Shown: positions 22,472 through 33,837 of the stretch, piece by piece | Layout of the letters: each line of letters starts with the position of its first letter | Position numbering within the stretch: the stretch's first letter is position 1 | Assembly: GCF_020360975.1 (NCBI RefSeq) | Contig: NW_025408667.1 | Location: 682,001-746,000, forward strand | Source: Hirsutella rhossiliensis | Taxonomy: Eukaryota; Ascomycota; Sordariomycetes; Hypocreales; Ophiocordycipitaceae | Length of the DNA stretch: 64,000 nt | Reading direction: 5' to 3' | Made by a program: the position numbers and the translations under genes | The notes under the pieces: generated by a model | Databases searched by the model: none | Told to the model about the DNA's origin: nothing | Seen by the model: only the letters and a program-made list of their open reading frames with translations

Positions 22472-24281
22472 ATGCTCCCTCTCCGCCGCTGTACTCGACT
22501 GCATCCCAAATCTGTCTGCATCCTCCAGACCGCAACGCCTGGTCATCCAGCACGCTGCTTCTCCCTGGGCATCCGAGCCATGGCAAAGGAATACAAGCTC
22601 AAGGACGTCTCGTCTCTCGCCTTCGCCCCGGGCACCAAGCGAGAGGTCGAGGTCGAGGGAATCCAGGACGCAAAGGTCCTGCTTGTCAACGCCGCCGGCA
22701 AGGTCCAGGCCCTCGGCGCCAAGTGCACCCACTATGGAGCTCCCCTAGCCAAGGGCGTTCTGACCACCTCGGGGCGTCTGACGTGTCCCTGGCATGGAGG
22801 TGAGTCCTCTTTGCTTCAGATCTACCACCACGAGACTGTGTTTGCTGACTCTACACCCAGCCTGCTTCAATGCCACCACGGGCGACGTCGAAGACGCACC
22901 CGCTCTCGATGCTCTCCCCGTCTTCCCCATCACCCAGCGTGACGGAGCCTGCTACATCACCGCCGACGAATCCGCCATCTCGGGCTCCCGTCGAAAGCCC
23001 AATATCCGCTGTGGCGCCGCCGCTGCCGGTGCGCAGGACGACAAGGTCGTCGTCGTCGGCGGTGGCTCAGGCACCATGGGCCTCGTCGAAGGCCTGCGCG
23101 AAAAGGGCTTCACCGGCGCCGTCACCGTCATCTCCAACGAGGGCTACCTGCCCATCGACCGCCCCAAGCTCAGCAAGGCGCTCCTCACCGACCCGGCCAA
23201 GCTGGCCTGGCGCGACAAAAGCTGGTTCGAGAGCGGCTCTATCCACTGGGTCGACGCCGAGGTCAGCGGCGTCGACTTTGCCGCCCGTTCCGTCAAGACC
23301 ACGGCCGGCGGCACCTTTTCCTATACCAAGCTCGTCCTCGCCACGGGAGGAACGGCGCGGACGCTGCCCCTGCAGGGATTCAAGGTCCTCGGCAACATCT
23401 TCACCCTGCGGAATGTACACGATACGAAGGCCATTGTCGCTGCCATTGGGGAAAAGGGCAAGAAGATTGTCATTATCGGCTCCTCCTTTATCGGCATGGA
23501 GGTGGCCGTGGCAACATGCAACGGCAACTCGGTGACTGTTATAGACATGGCCAAGACACCTCTGGAGCGCGTCCTCGGCGAGAAGGTTGGCGCCGGCATC
23601 CAAAAGATTGTCGAGGCCAAGGGCGTTAAGTTCCACCTGGGCGCCGGCCTCGACAAGGCCGAGCCATCGACGTCAGACCCGTCCAAAGTCGGTGCCGTCT
23701 GCCTCAAGGACGGCACGAGGCTCGAGGCCGACCTGGTCATCACCGGCGTCGGCGTGTCCCCCGCGACCGAGTTCCTGAGGGACAACAGCATCCTCCGCCT
23801 GGAGCAGGACGGTTCCATCAAGACGGACGAGAATTTCGAGGTGGCCGGGCTCAAGGACGTCTTTGCCATTGGCGACATTGCCACGCACCCGTACCACGGG
23901 CCGGGAGGCGAGGGCAAGCCCGTGCGCATCGAGCACTGGAACGTGGCCCAGAACTCGGGCCGGACCGTCGCGTCCCACATTGTGAGCCCGTCGGGCAGCC
24001 GGCACCAGTTCATCCCCATCTTCTGGTCCGCACTGGGCGCGCAGCTGCGGTACTGCGGCAACACGGCCCACGGCTGGGACGACCTGGTGCTCCAGGGCGA
24101 CCCCGCCGAGGCCAAGTTTGTCGCCTACTACACAAAGGGCGAGACGGTGGTGGCCATGGCCAGCATGGGCATGGACCCGGCAATGTCTCAGACCGCGGAG
24201 CTGATGCGACTGGGTAAGATGCCGAGCAAGAGCCAACTGAAGGGAGGGCTGGATATTATGGACGTCGGGATGCCAGAGTAG
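22472..24281 (+). CDS. AIFM3-type Rieske/FAD pyridine nucleotide-disulfide oxidoreductase
   Basis: Two exons, 22472-22799 and 22861-24281, with a 61-bp intron (GTGAGT..CCAG) that splits the Rieske domain; 582 residues. The first ~35 residues are Arg-rich and lack acids (RRCTRLHPK.., RCFSLGIRAM), a plausible mitochondrial presequence. Residues ~38-140 are a Rieske domain with CTHYGAPL and CPWHGACF supplying the two Cys and two His of the [2Fe-2S] site. The remainder is a two-dinucleotide-fold oxidoreductase with VVVGGGSGTMG (FAD), IIGSSFIGMEVAVA (NAD(P)H) and FAIGDIAT. Human AIFM3 and fungal relatives share this order. It likely passes electrons between NAD(P)H and an unknown partner; the substrate is unknown. 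Confidence 0.9.
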
Positions 24282-24488
24282 GTCATCCGATATAAAGCTG
24301 CAGGCAGCAATCAAATTGATCAAAGGTCATGGTTATAAGTTCTTAAATCGTGTACTCTTTGAATCATTCAAGCGTAAGTATGTACACGACTTGACTAGCA
24401 GTGAATGGTCCCGAAACGGGCACACAACCCATACTATGATACCACCGACCTGCCCGTTTTCACCGTGGATGCCTCAACAAGTCAACCC

Positions 24489-26113
24489 TCATGAATACGT
24501 CGTCAACGCGGGACACCCTGGGGCCGCAGGGGCTGAGAACTTGGTCTCGACGTAGACCTTTTGCATGCCCTCCTCGCGGGCCTCGAACTTGTAGTAGACC
24601 TTGTCGAGATCCTCGAGGCGGACGCGGTGCGAGACCATGGGCAGCGGGTCCAGCTTGCCCTCCTGGATCATGCGCAGCAGCTCGTCCCAGTATTTGTGGA
24701 CGGGCGCCTGGCCGTTGCCGATGAGGCGGATACCGCGCTGCATGAGCGAACCGACGTTGAAGTGGTTTGTCTGTATGAATGGGGATGCGTCAGTTGACAC
24801 GCGCAGCTTTGCTAAAATCAGGAGCATCAAGGAAAGGGGCAAACGCACGTATCCGACATAAACGCCCGTGACGCCGCAACGGCCATAGTTGCGAACGCCC
24901 TCAATCATCTCATTCAAAATCTCACTGGTATCCGTCTCAACCCCGGTCGCCATCTCCAGCCAATGCAGCCAGCCCTTTGCATACTCGCCCGCCGCACATT
25001 CCAGCGCCACGTCCGGCCCGCGCCCGCCGCAGAGCTCCTTGAGGCGGCTCACGACCGTCTCGCGTGCCGTGACGCCGTGCGAGAGCTTCTTGTAGTCAAC
25101 GAGCTCGAGCTTGTCGCGGTGCTCGGCAGGAAGGTGCGCCGCGACGTAGGACAGCCGCGGCTCCGTGTCGACGAAGATGAGCTTGGATGCGCCCTCGGCG
25201 AGCGCAAAGACGCCGCACATTTGCCCGATGGGGCCTGCGCCGAAGATGGCGACTTGGTCTTTGGGGTAGACGGCTGTGTCCTTGACGCAGTTGTACGAGG
25301 TGCTGAGGACGTCGGATAGGTAGAGGGCTGCACTTGTGTAAGTGAAATGTCGCATCCTCCACTTTGCCGACTTAACTGCCTCCCATCAGGCAGGAAACCA
25401 GGGTTTAAAAAGGCAGGTAATGGGAAACGCGCCTTTTTCATCCGGAACATCGCCCGGAATTTCGAGCAAATTCACATCCCCCAGCGGCACGCGGACATAC
25501 TCAGCCTGTCCGCCCGCAAACCCACCGGTAAAGTGTGAGTAGCCAAACATGCCCGCCGTGCGCCCGCCGTACATGGCCTTTGCCGCCGAGTTGGAATTCG
25601 TCTTCTCGCACTGCGATGACAGCTTCTGCTTGCAAAAGAAGCAGTCGCCGCAAGCGATCTGGAACGAGGCGACGTAGCGGCGGCCGGGCTGGACGCGGCG
25701 CACGCCGGGCCCGACGCGGTCGACGACGCCGCAGAACTCGTGGCCGAGCACGTCGCCCTTGGCCAGCTCGATGACGGTGCCGTGCAGGAGGTGCAGGTCA
25801 GAGCCACAGACGGTGCTGCCCGTGACTTTGAGGATGACGTCCCCGTCTTCGAGGATCTGGGGGCGGGGGACGTCGGCTGGGGGAGACACGTCAGATGGGT
25901 TACTGTTTCTTGTTCTTTCTCTCGCTCGTTTCATCGGGCAGATAATGCTTGGGGTAGCGAACCCATTTCGACCTTGTTCTTGCCCATCCACACCAGCGCC
26001 TTCATGGTCTGGTCGGCCCCGGTCTGCTCGTAGTTGGAAACGTCTTGCTGGGTGACGGCATTGTCGCCGTGGCCGACTGCCTTTTCGGCAACGTAGGCTG
26101 CCTGGGAAGCCAT
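24489..26113 (-). CDS. Zinc-dependent medium-chain alcohol dehydrogenase
   Basis: Four exons on the minus strand: 26113-25963, 25876-25433, 25327-24849 and 24770-24489; 451 residues. Zinc-ligand blocks are visible: CGSDLHLLHG and GHEFCGVVD for the catalytic zinc, and CGDCFFCKQKLSSQC with four Cys for the structural zinc. The cofactor fold has GAGPIGQMCGV. The sequence is closest to the glutathione-independent formaldehyde-dehydrogenase-like branch of the zinc MDR family, longer than yeast ADH. The substrate cannot be told from sequence. Intron 2 (25432-25328) requires a GC donor, because homologues read PDEKALYLSD across the junction and no GT fits. Its start faces the UBP14 gene across about 1.1 kb. 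Confidence 0.87.
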
Positions 26114-27203
26114 CGTGACTTGATGTATTGGAGTTGTGGTTCGACTGGACTTGGATTGCTACGTGTGAGTGTGCGAAACGGCCCCCCTGACATGGCCGTT
26201 GCGCAGGTTGGTAATTGTCGATTTATAGACGACGCCGGCCCCTAGCTCCGGCCCGACGATGTCCTCTGTTGTCATAGGTGGCGCCGGCGACGTCATGGAC
26301 CGGAGGATATGCTCCACGGAACCAACCAGCCGGCTTAGGTACACTGCAACGGTAGTTAGTGGTTGATACCATTATGGAATGGCCTTGACGTCTGTTGGCC
26401 GTGTCGATATCCATACTTTTACAGATACACAGAGTGGAAAACTGTCCGTGGCAAGAGTGGGACTTGACTCCTCAGATCCGAGCCATGGCCGGAATTGCCC
26501 GACGGGCCGGACCGTGATCCATGGGCCGTGCGGGACCGTGCTCGGAGAGAAGGAGCCGAGGCAGCAGCATCCGTGTTTTCTTTTCGAGGTTCTTCCCGTG
26601 TTCATAGCCTGCAGCTCGACCCGTGGTGAAATGGCTATCCATGTCGTGTTTTTGTCAATTGCGATAGAGTAGCTTCATGCTTTGAGGGGGAATTCGTTTC
26701 TCATCGTAACGTCCACGGCTGCTTCGTAGGCATGAGCAAGAGAGCCGAGATACCCACCGCACAGCAGAGAAATAAGGTACCGCTTTCGAGTACCAGGGTA
26801 AAGTCCAAGTCGTCGTATTACGGACGGGGAGTAAACAGTCCAGATTTACGGGGTACTTCTTTCCTCGCAACTGCTTCCGTGCCTCGTGCCTGGGAAGGAC
26901 TCGAAGGAGCTAAGATCAATGAATGCACGGCACGGTCACTGAAGGAAGGGCCCCGAGGAGAGCCGCCCCCCACCTGCAGCATCGGTCAGCGGCCCCACCC
27001 AACCGCTGCCTCCACAGAAGATCAGCCTCCGTTCCCTCGAATTCATGTCTTCCCTTCCACCTCTGCCCGCCTTCCCACCTTCTACCGCCCTGGCACCATC
27101 ACGACGCCTGCTCGCGGACAAAGAGAGCGAGAGAATCCGGCACCCCGCCTCTTCCGTCGTCTGCGCCTCGACTCGACTCGAATCGATTCGACCTGCCTCC
27201 GTC
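26114..27203. promoter_or_regulatory. Divergent upstream region shared by alcohol dehydrogenase and UBP14 genes
   Basis: About 1.1 kb without a supported gene lies between two divergent starts, so it holds both promoters. The UBP14 side is CT-rich from about 27000. No specific site is assigned. Confidence 0.5.
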
Positions 27204-29755
27204 ATGTCGTGCCCTCACCTCGAGTCTCTCGGCCCCGGTATGTCAAGGCTGCCTATTAGCTTGAAAGATGCAACTCCTTGAGCTTCGCCCCCCTTTTCCC
27301 TGCACGAGACTCAAGCTAACCTCGTGCTTCCTCCTCCAGGCCTCTCCCCACCGACGCCCGCCCAGTCCGTCTACCGAGAGGACTGCACCCAATGCTTCGA
27401 CTCCATCGTAAGTCTGCTTCTCCGCAGCAACCTCGCCACCGATCGTGGCTGATGTCCGTCGCCTGCCCAGGACGAACCAACCGGTCTCGATGTCTGTCTG
27501 CAGTGCTTCAACGGCGGATGCGCGGGAGATAGACTGCACAGCAATCTCCACAGCAGCCTCCGCAACCACCCGCTGGCCCTCAACATTCGCCGCACCCGAA
27601 AGGCTCTTGTCCGCGATGAGCCCCCGGCCAAAATGTCCAAGCTCGCCATCGCCGCCGAGACCGAACAAGACCGATACGATACTGCCCTCGCGGCAAAGTG
27701 CCTCGACTGCGCCACCCAGCTCGATGTTACAGATCCTAGACTCGCCCCCGTCGTCGACGGCATCCTCAAAGCCAACACCTTCGCGCGGAAGGAGGAGGTG
27801 AAGGCCTGGGAGCAAGAATTGACGAGCTGTGAGCACCTTCTCTTGCTGCAGCAGCAGGACTCGCGCAAAATCGAGCAAGGCGAGCTCGGTCATTGCTCTG
27901 CCTGCGACCTGAGGGAAAACCTATGGCTCTGTCTCGAGTGCGGCAACCTGGGCTGTGGCCGGAAGCAGATGGGCGGCGTCGACGGCAATTCGCATGCCTT
28001 GGCTCACTCGACCGACTCAGGACACGGTCTGGCCGTCAAGCTCGGCTCCATCACCCCCGAGGGCACCGCCGACGTCTACTGCTACAAGTGCGACGACGAG
28101 CGTATCGACGAAAATCTGGGACAGCATCTCGCCCATTGGGGAATCATGCTGGCCGAGCGACAAAAGACGGAAAAGAGCTTGACCGAGATGCAAATCGAGC
28201 AAAATCTTAAGTGGGATTTTAGCATGACCACCGAAGACGGTAGGGAGCTCAAGCCCCTATTCGGCTCCGGCCTCACAGGCCTGAGGAATCTGGGCAACAG
28301 CTGCTACTTGGCCAGTGTCGTGCAGTGCCTCTTCGACATGCCGTCCTTTCGACAACGCTACCATCGCCCAAGCGATGAGCTGCCCCTGGTGCAGGAACCG
28401 GCCGCGGATTTGGAGACCCAACTGCGGAAAATGGCAGACGGACTCTTTTCTGGACGGTATTCCAAGCCAGAAGAAGGCGTGGGCTCCGATGCCGAGGCGA
28501 GGCACCAGCAGGGCCTGGCACCGGCAATGCTCAAGCACCTCATCGGCAGAGGCCATGAGGAGTTTTCAACCATGAGACAGCAGGATGCGTTCGAGCTGCT
28601 GCAGCACTTATTCAAGTTGATTACTCGGTCACAACACGGTGGCCATCTCGAGGACCCCACAACTCCCTTCCGGTTCGTCCTCGAGCAGAGACTGCAGTGC
28701 TTGGGATGCCGCAAAGTCAAGTACAGCACAAACGAGCAGGACAGCATCTTCATTGACGTCCCCCTCGAAAAGCTGCCCCAGGCCGAAGGGGAATCGGACG
28801 ATGCCGGGGACAAGTATAAGCCCGTTACCCTCAAGCAATGCCTCGACAACTTGACCTCTGCGGAAAAGGTGGAGTTGGCTTGCTCGGCCTGCGGTAGCAA
28901 GGAAGGCTTCAGCAAGCAGTCGCTCTTCAAAACCTTTCCCGTCGTTCTCGTCGTCAATGCTCGCAAGATGACCGTGGTCAACTGGGTGCCCATCAAAGTC
29001 GATGTCCCCGTGCTTGTCCCCGACGAGCCGTTTCTGTTGGACGAGTACCTATCCAAGGGCCTGCAATCGACGGAGGAGCTACTCCCGGACGAACCTCAGG
29101 CCCCGGCCCCGGCGTTTGTACCCGAAGCCACCGCCTTAGCCCAGCTCGAGGCAATGGGATTTCCACGCACGCGCTGCGAAAAGGCGTTGTACGCCACCAG
29201 TAACTCAGACGCCAATCTCGCCATGGAGTGGCTCTTTGCCCACATGGAAGACCCCGACATCGACGCGCCTCTCGATCTCAGTGGCCAGGCGGAAGCTGCT
29301 GGCGCTGGCGCCGATCCGGACAAGATTGAGATGCTTGGAGCCATGGGCTTTGAAGCCCGCCACGCCAAGAAGGCCCTCAGGGAGACGGGTGGCGATGTAG
29401 AGCGGGCGGTGGAATGGCTCTTTAACCATCCTGACGACAAGGACGCGGCCGAGGACGAGAACTCGACTGCCAAGGAGCCTGCAGGAAGTGCGTCGCTCCC
29501 CGCCAGCTTTCAGCTGCAGTCGATTGTCTGCCACAAGGGGACGAGCATACACGCTGGGTAGGCCATACCGAGCTCTCCGTCGTGCCGTTGTGTATGCGCT
29601 GACACGTTTCGACTAGTCACTACGTCGCCTTCATCCGCAAGCAGCTTGAACAGGGCTCCAAGTGGGTGCTCTTCAACGATGAGAAGGTGGTCGAGGCCTA
29701 TGACGTCGACGAGATGCGCAAGTTCGCGTATTTGTACTTTTTCAAACGAACGTAG
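27204..29755 (+). CDS. UBP14: Ubiquitin carboxyl-terminal hydrolase 14 (USP5/Ubp14 type)
   Basis: Four exons, 27204-27237, 27340-27407, 27471-29557 and 29617-29755; 775 residues. The 34-bp first exon encodes MSCPHLESLGP. Domains in order are an N-terminal zinc-finger variant (DCTQCFDS, CLQCFNGGC) and a ZnF-UBP (CSACDLRENLWLC, CLECGNLGCG, then HALAH). The peptidase follows with Cys box GNSCYLASVVQCLF and a His box HAGHYVAFIRK split by the last intron. Two UBA domains (ALAQLEAMGFPRTRC and EMLGAMGFEARHA) lie inserted in the catalytic domain. This order is diagnostic of USP5/Ubp14, which disassembles free polyubiquitin chains by sensing their free C-terminus. All key residues are present. Confidence 0.95.
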
Positions 29756-30400
29756 AGACGGTGTTGCATTTGTTTGACAATGGCGATATGAGACGTAGAC
29801 AAGCGCAGCGCAGATGACTTACGACGCAGCTGGCCTCAGGATGAGGGTGCCATGAGGCGTTGGCGATGAGACGATGGAACTGTGCGTCACGATTTCAAAA
29901 AAGAAAACGATGGGGCTGCTAGAGGCATACATAGAGGCGATGCGACAGGAAGATCAGAGAGGAGAGACGTATAGAGGCGCACGACGATGAGAGGCCGTCT
30001 TGGAACGTTTGTGGCGGGCGAGGGATCCAGCATGACATCATATACCATTGATGCGAGTACCAAACACATGGATATTCGGCATCAAGGCCGGCCGCGCGGC
30101 TCAACCGCGGAGCGTGTCGATGCGCGCGTGACGGTTTGGGGACCTGATTTGGCCAGACGCTCATTGTGCCCTGTCCAACCCCGGCCCTGGCGCTTGCGGC
30201 TGCTGGCCATCTGTGGCCGTGGTGATGGGCGGTCCTGTTGAGTCGCAAGGGGTCCATCTCCGAGGACTTTATTACGCCTCGCTTTCCCGCCCGTGCTCGA
30301 TACACCTCCATCACCTTTTAGTCGGCGCGCCGCGCCGCTCAGTGACTCTTGTGTGTTGCGTATTGCCCTTGTCCTCCATGCCCTCGCCCTAGGAAGGGAC
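29756..30400. other. Short intergenic stretch between UBP14 and MAD2 (convergent)
   Basis: Both neighbours end here, so it should hold two polyadenylation regions. No gene seen. Confidence 0.55.
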
Positions 30401-31484
30401 TCAGTCACCCAGACGGTAGCTGACGAGGGTATCGACGCGGTGATTTGCGGTGCTGAAGCCGCGGAGCTGGACATGCTCGCCGTTCGCAATCTCTTTTGCG
30501 TCCGAGTCGCCCCACTCGACGGGCACGTCGCTGTCGGCGTCAGCGTAGACGAGCACGTTGAAGGTGCAGTCGCCGCTGAGCTGAGGCAGAAAGGTGACCG
30601 ACGCCGTGATCTGGCGGAAGATGGCGGCGATTTCGGCCTGGATCTCGGCCTCAGTTTTGTCGAGTGGTGGCGGCGGCTGCTGCTGCGAGGACGCGGCGTC
30701 GTTTTCCTGGTCGCCGGTGGCGGGAGGATTGGAGGAGGTGGGCTTAGATTTTGACTTGGGAGGGGGTTGGGAGATTTGGACCTGCGTGGATTGTGAGCGA
30801 GCTTTAAAGTTAGAAGCATGTTGTTGTTGATGGGGCGGAATAAGAGGAGGATAGGAACGTACGTCAAACTGCCACCGCTCGACGCGCTCGCCGGTGTCTT
30901 TGTCGGTGATGACGATGACGAGCCTTGAGATTTTGCCGCCCGTCATCCACTTGTCGAGCTGGGACATGATCTTTTTGATGTAGGCCTTGACCTGGTCGTC
31001 GGCAGAGACTGCAGCAAGCGAGTCAGCTCTCCCTTATTTCATCAAGGATGGCTTAAATCCACGCACCAAGCATGTTGAGGCCATATTTCTTGACTCTATA
31101 GCCGAGAGAGGTCGTCAGCAAGCGGGTAGGATTTCGATGAGGGGTGGGAGACGGACGTACGCTGTGAAGTCTTCGGCCGGGTAGACGCCGCGCTGGAAGC
31201 TGGAGAGCGATACAGGTCAGCCCAAGATCAGCGCTCGAGATGTAAATAGGGGCGCGTGCGCCAAGGGGCGAGAATTGGTCGTACAGGATGGTATGGATGG
31301 AATACTGAAACTGCAGCGGCGCAAAGCGGTCAGCAAGCGGCCCAGCCCCTCTCCCTGTCGGGAAAGGCAGACGTACAAACTCGGCGACAAGCCTGGCGCT
31401 GCCCTTGAGCGACAACTTGTGCACCTTGGACTTGTCCTTGTCCTTGGGGGCCTTGGGTGCCGAGGCGGCCTTGGACGACGACAT
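30401..31484 (-). CDS. MAD2: Spindle assembly checkpoint protein MAD2 (HORMA domain)
   Basis: Six exons: 31484-31377, 31310-31285, 31199-31161, 31095-31067, 31008-30863 and 30781-30401; 242 residues, all junctions in phase. HORMA signatures are LKGSARLVAEFF near the start, ILFQRGVYPAEDF, VKKYGLNML, WMTGGKISRLVIVI, DTGERVERWQFDV, ITASVTFLPQL, DVPVEWGDSD and a C-terminal safety-belt end HVQLRGFSTANHRVDTLVSYRL. MAD2 binds CDC20 and MAD1 to delay anaphase when kinetochores are unattached. Compared with yeast MAD2 (196 residues), an extra Pro/Gln/Ser-rich loop of about 40 residues follows the ERWQFDVQIS strand, encoded at the start of exon 6. Confidence 0.95.
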
Positions 31485-32069
31485 GGTCGCGCCTCCTTGT
31501 TGCTGGGGCGGTTCTTTTCCCTTTTGGGGGGGGGGGGTTGCGTGCCGGAGACTGACTGGCCCTAAAGAGAGGGATTGAGAGGGGCGTGAGGATGGAGGTG
31601 GATGGAGTTGTTGGTATTCGCTTTGCTCCTAGGAGGGTGGGAAGAAAGAAAGAGAGTCGAAGGGAGAATGTTTACTTTCATTGGTGACGATGGTTGCTGC
31701 GGGGCCGGCATTGAATCGGGAGGGGTGGTGGTTGATTGGACAGGGTACGTTGTCGATACTTGCTCTACAGCCATTGGATGGCGCAGCTCGCAAGTCCTTC
31801 TCAGTACTTAGAAGAGTGCCATATCATGCTTTAGCGCCAGGGTCCGGCAGGGGCCTTGATCAGCAGGGGACTCGAGGCGGCTTCATCTTCGACCAAAACT
31901 TTCTCTTCCTCGAATCAAATTCTCGTCAACAATCCCCCTCGGCAACATGCGCTCGTCGACCGATCAGCTTGTACAAACATACATGGAAACTTGGCAGACT
32001 ATGATCCGCCATATCTCGGCTCGTCCGTCCCAGCCGCCGTAAATAACCTCCATCTTGGCCAACGCAGCT
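31485..32069. other. Intergenic stretch upstream of MAD2
   Basis: Includes a G homopolymer near 31527-31537. No gene seen. Confidence 0.5.
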
Positions 32070-33067
32070 TCATCCCATTCTCCTCGCCCCCCGGCCCGCG
32101 TAGGCAGCGGGAACCTGCCGCGGCATCTCCAATGCCCATCCATTGCCCTCAGGCACCGCGGCCAAAGGCACCACCGTCGATCGTTCCTCGTCGCCGTCTT
32201 CGACAAAGTGCAGATATGTCACTCGCACGACGATGCCGACGCTGACGAGCAGCGGAATCACTTGCGCGCTCGTGTCGATTTGGTTTGACCCCCAAAGCTC
32301 GTTCCATTGCACCGGCAGCTCGACGGCCACAACGAGCACGGCGAAAACGACCAGGTTCACGAGCGTGTGCGGCGCGCGCATCCGCTCAAAGCGCTCTCTG
32401 CTCGCACTCCATGTTAGCCTCGTCTCAGGAGCGCCCTCGAGTTGACGTGCCTGATGCGCCTGCGGACAAGCCACCTCCTCCGCCGGCGAGGTTCCTCCAC
32501 CCGGCAGCATGCTTTTGATACCACAATCATGACGCACGTCAGCACCATGAGTAGGTAGAGCAGCGCGTTCAGAGCGGCAAACGGCGCGTTGTCGTCGAGC
32601 GACGTTTTGCCGAAGAAGAATCCATACTGCACGCAACCCCTGTTCAGCGCCGGCAAGTGCGTCGTGTAAAACCAGACGCCGATCGACGATGCCGTGATGA
32701 TGAGGGCAAAGTTCAACACACGAAAGACTCGCAACTGCTCTTCCCCGTATCCTTCGAGCGGGTTCCAGAAAGGGTCGCAGCAGGTCAAGGCTCGCCAGAT
32801 ATACACGGGCACCAGGAACGTGTGCGGGCCCGTCGCCAGGAGCAGCAGAACATATATGGCCGCTGCGTCAAGCTTACCCTGGCTGATCTGGTGGAGCAGG
32901 CCGATGGCGACGCCGCCCGAGAGCAAAAGCCCGAGGAGCCGTATCTCGGGCAGAGACTCTGGGCCTGTGCGTTGGAAGACGATGGCGGCAAACCACTGCA
33001 CGTATGACGAGATCCTGATGCCCAGACCGTACATGTCCGGACGGACCTGTCCCTTGCAGAGGCTCAT
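32070..33067 (-). CDS. Uncharacterised fungal multi-pass membrane protein
   Basis: Two exons, 33067-32475 and 32397-32070, with a 77-bp intron (AG|GTGGCT..GCTAAC..GCAG) that is in phase; 306 residues. The start MSLCKGQ leads into DMYGLGIRISSYVQWF, a motif shared by fungal membrane proteins that open with a GNPD.YGLGIR-like segment. About seven hydrophobic helices follow, with a TCCDPFWNP loop, FFFGKTSLDDN, a Pro/Arg-rich cytosolic stretch around the splice junction, and a last pair VVFAVLVVAVELPVQWNEL and VIPLLVSVGIVVRVTYLHF. No enzymatic motif is visible and the role is unknown. The donor is weak, so the exact junction may be off. Confidence 0.7.
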
Positions 33068-33069
33068 CT

Positions 33070-33420
33070 CGAAGGAACCTGAACTGGGGAATGCCCAGCT
33101 CGACTGAGAGGGGCGTCCGGCCTTCTTTATCCATCATCTGCGTGCGCCTGGCTTCGGCGCTGGCGAGTAGCCACGATGCCACCTTCCGCAGCGACGAGCC
33201 CTTTGAGGAGACGGCAGGTGTCTTTGGGTGCCCAACGCTGGCACAGATGGAACAACAGAGTGCCGTCTCGTGTAGGATGTGCAACGGCGAAGGGCCAATG
33301 GATTGCTAGCAGCACCGTCTTCGCGCGCTCCCAGCAAGCGGCGCGACTTGGGCAGCGAGTGCAACGAGAGCAACGCCGACAACACCACCGTGGAACCAAG
33401 TCGGATGGCGCGTTGCTCTC
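33070..33420 (-). pseudogene. Ankyrin-repeat-like remnant, frameshifted
   Basis: Just upstream of the membrane-protein gene, on the same strand, ankyrin-like text runs through two frames: HPTRDGTLLFHLCQ..CRLLKGLV near 33180-33290, then KVASWLLASAEAR.. and DKEGRTPLSV near 33100-33170. A TAG precedes the second frame. No splice pair joins them, and no start or stop gives a whole protein. It could instead be a 5' exon of the neighbouring gene that I could not resolve. Confidence 0.3.
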
Positions 33421-33837
33421 CTCGTGGGAATCTTGAGCGCTCTCCTGCTCCGGCTTCGCGTGGTACGGTGCGCAGGCGTGAAACTGGATGCCGTCCACGG
33501 CCACGCACCAAGGGCAGCCAGAGTCTGCACGGAGAGGCCTTCTTTCCGCCGTCGAGCGTCAGGCATCGAAGGGCTCGGTGGCGAGCGACACGTCGGAAGG
33601 AGCTTGGCGACTCTGGGTCTGATGATTGTCAGGTCGGGCTTTGGGACGCGGATACCCTTGCTGGACGAAGCAGGCCCGACGCCCTTTCGCCCTTGTCAAT
33701 GTTTGCCGTCTGTCAAACGCGTCTGCCATCAACACTCCATCTTCACCATCTTCTCTCACACCACCTCTCTTCTTGGTTGTTCATCTCCTACTTATATTCT
33801 ACGCCCCGCTCCTCGTGCCCGCACCCGAGCCTTCGCC

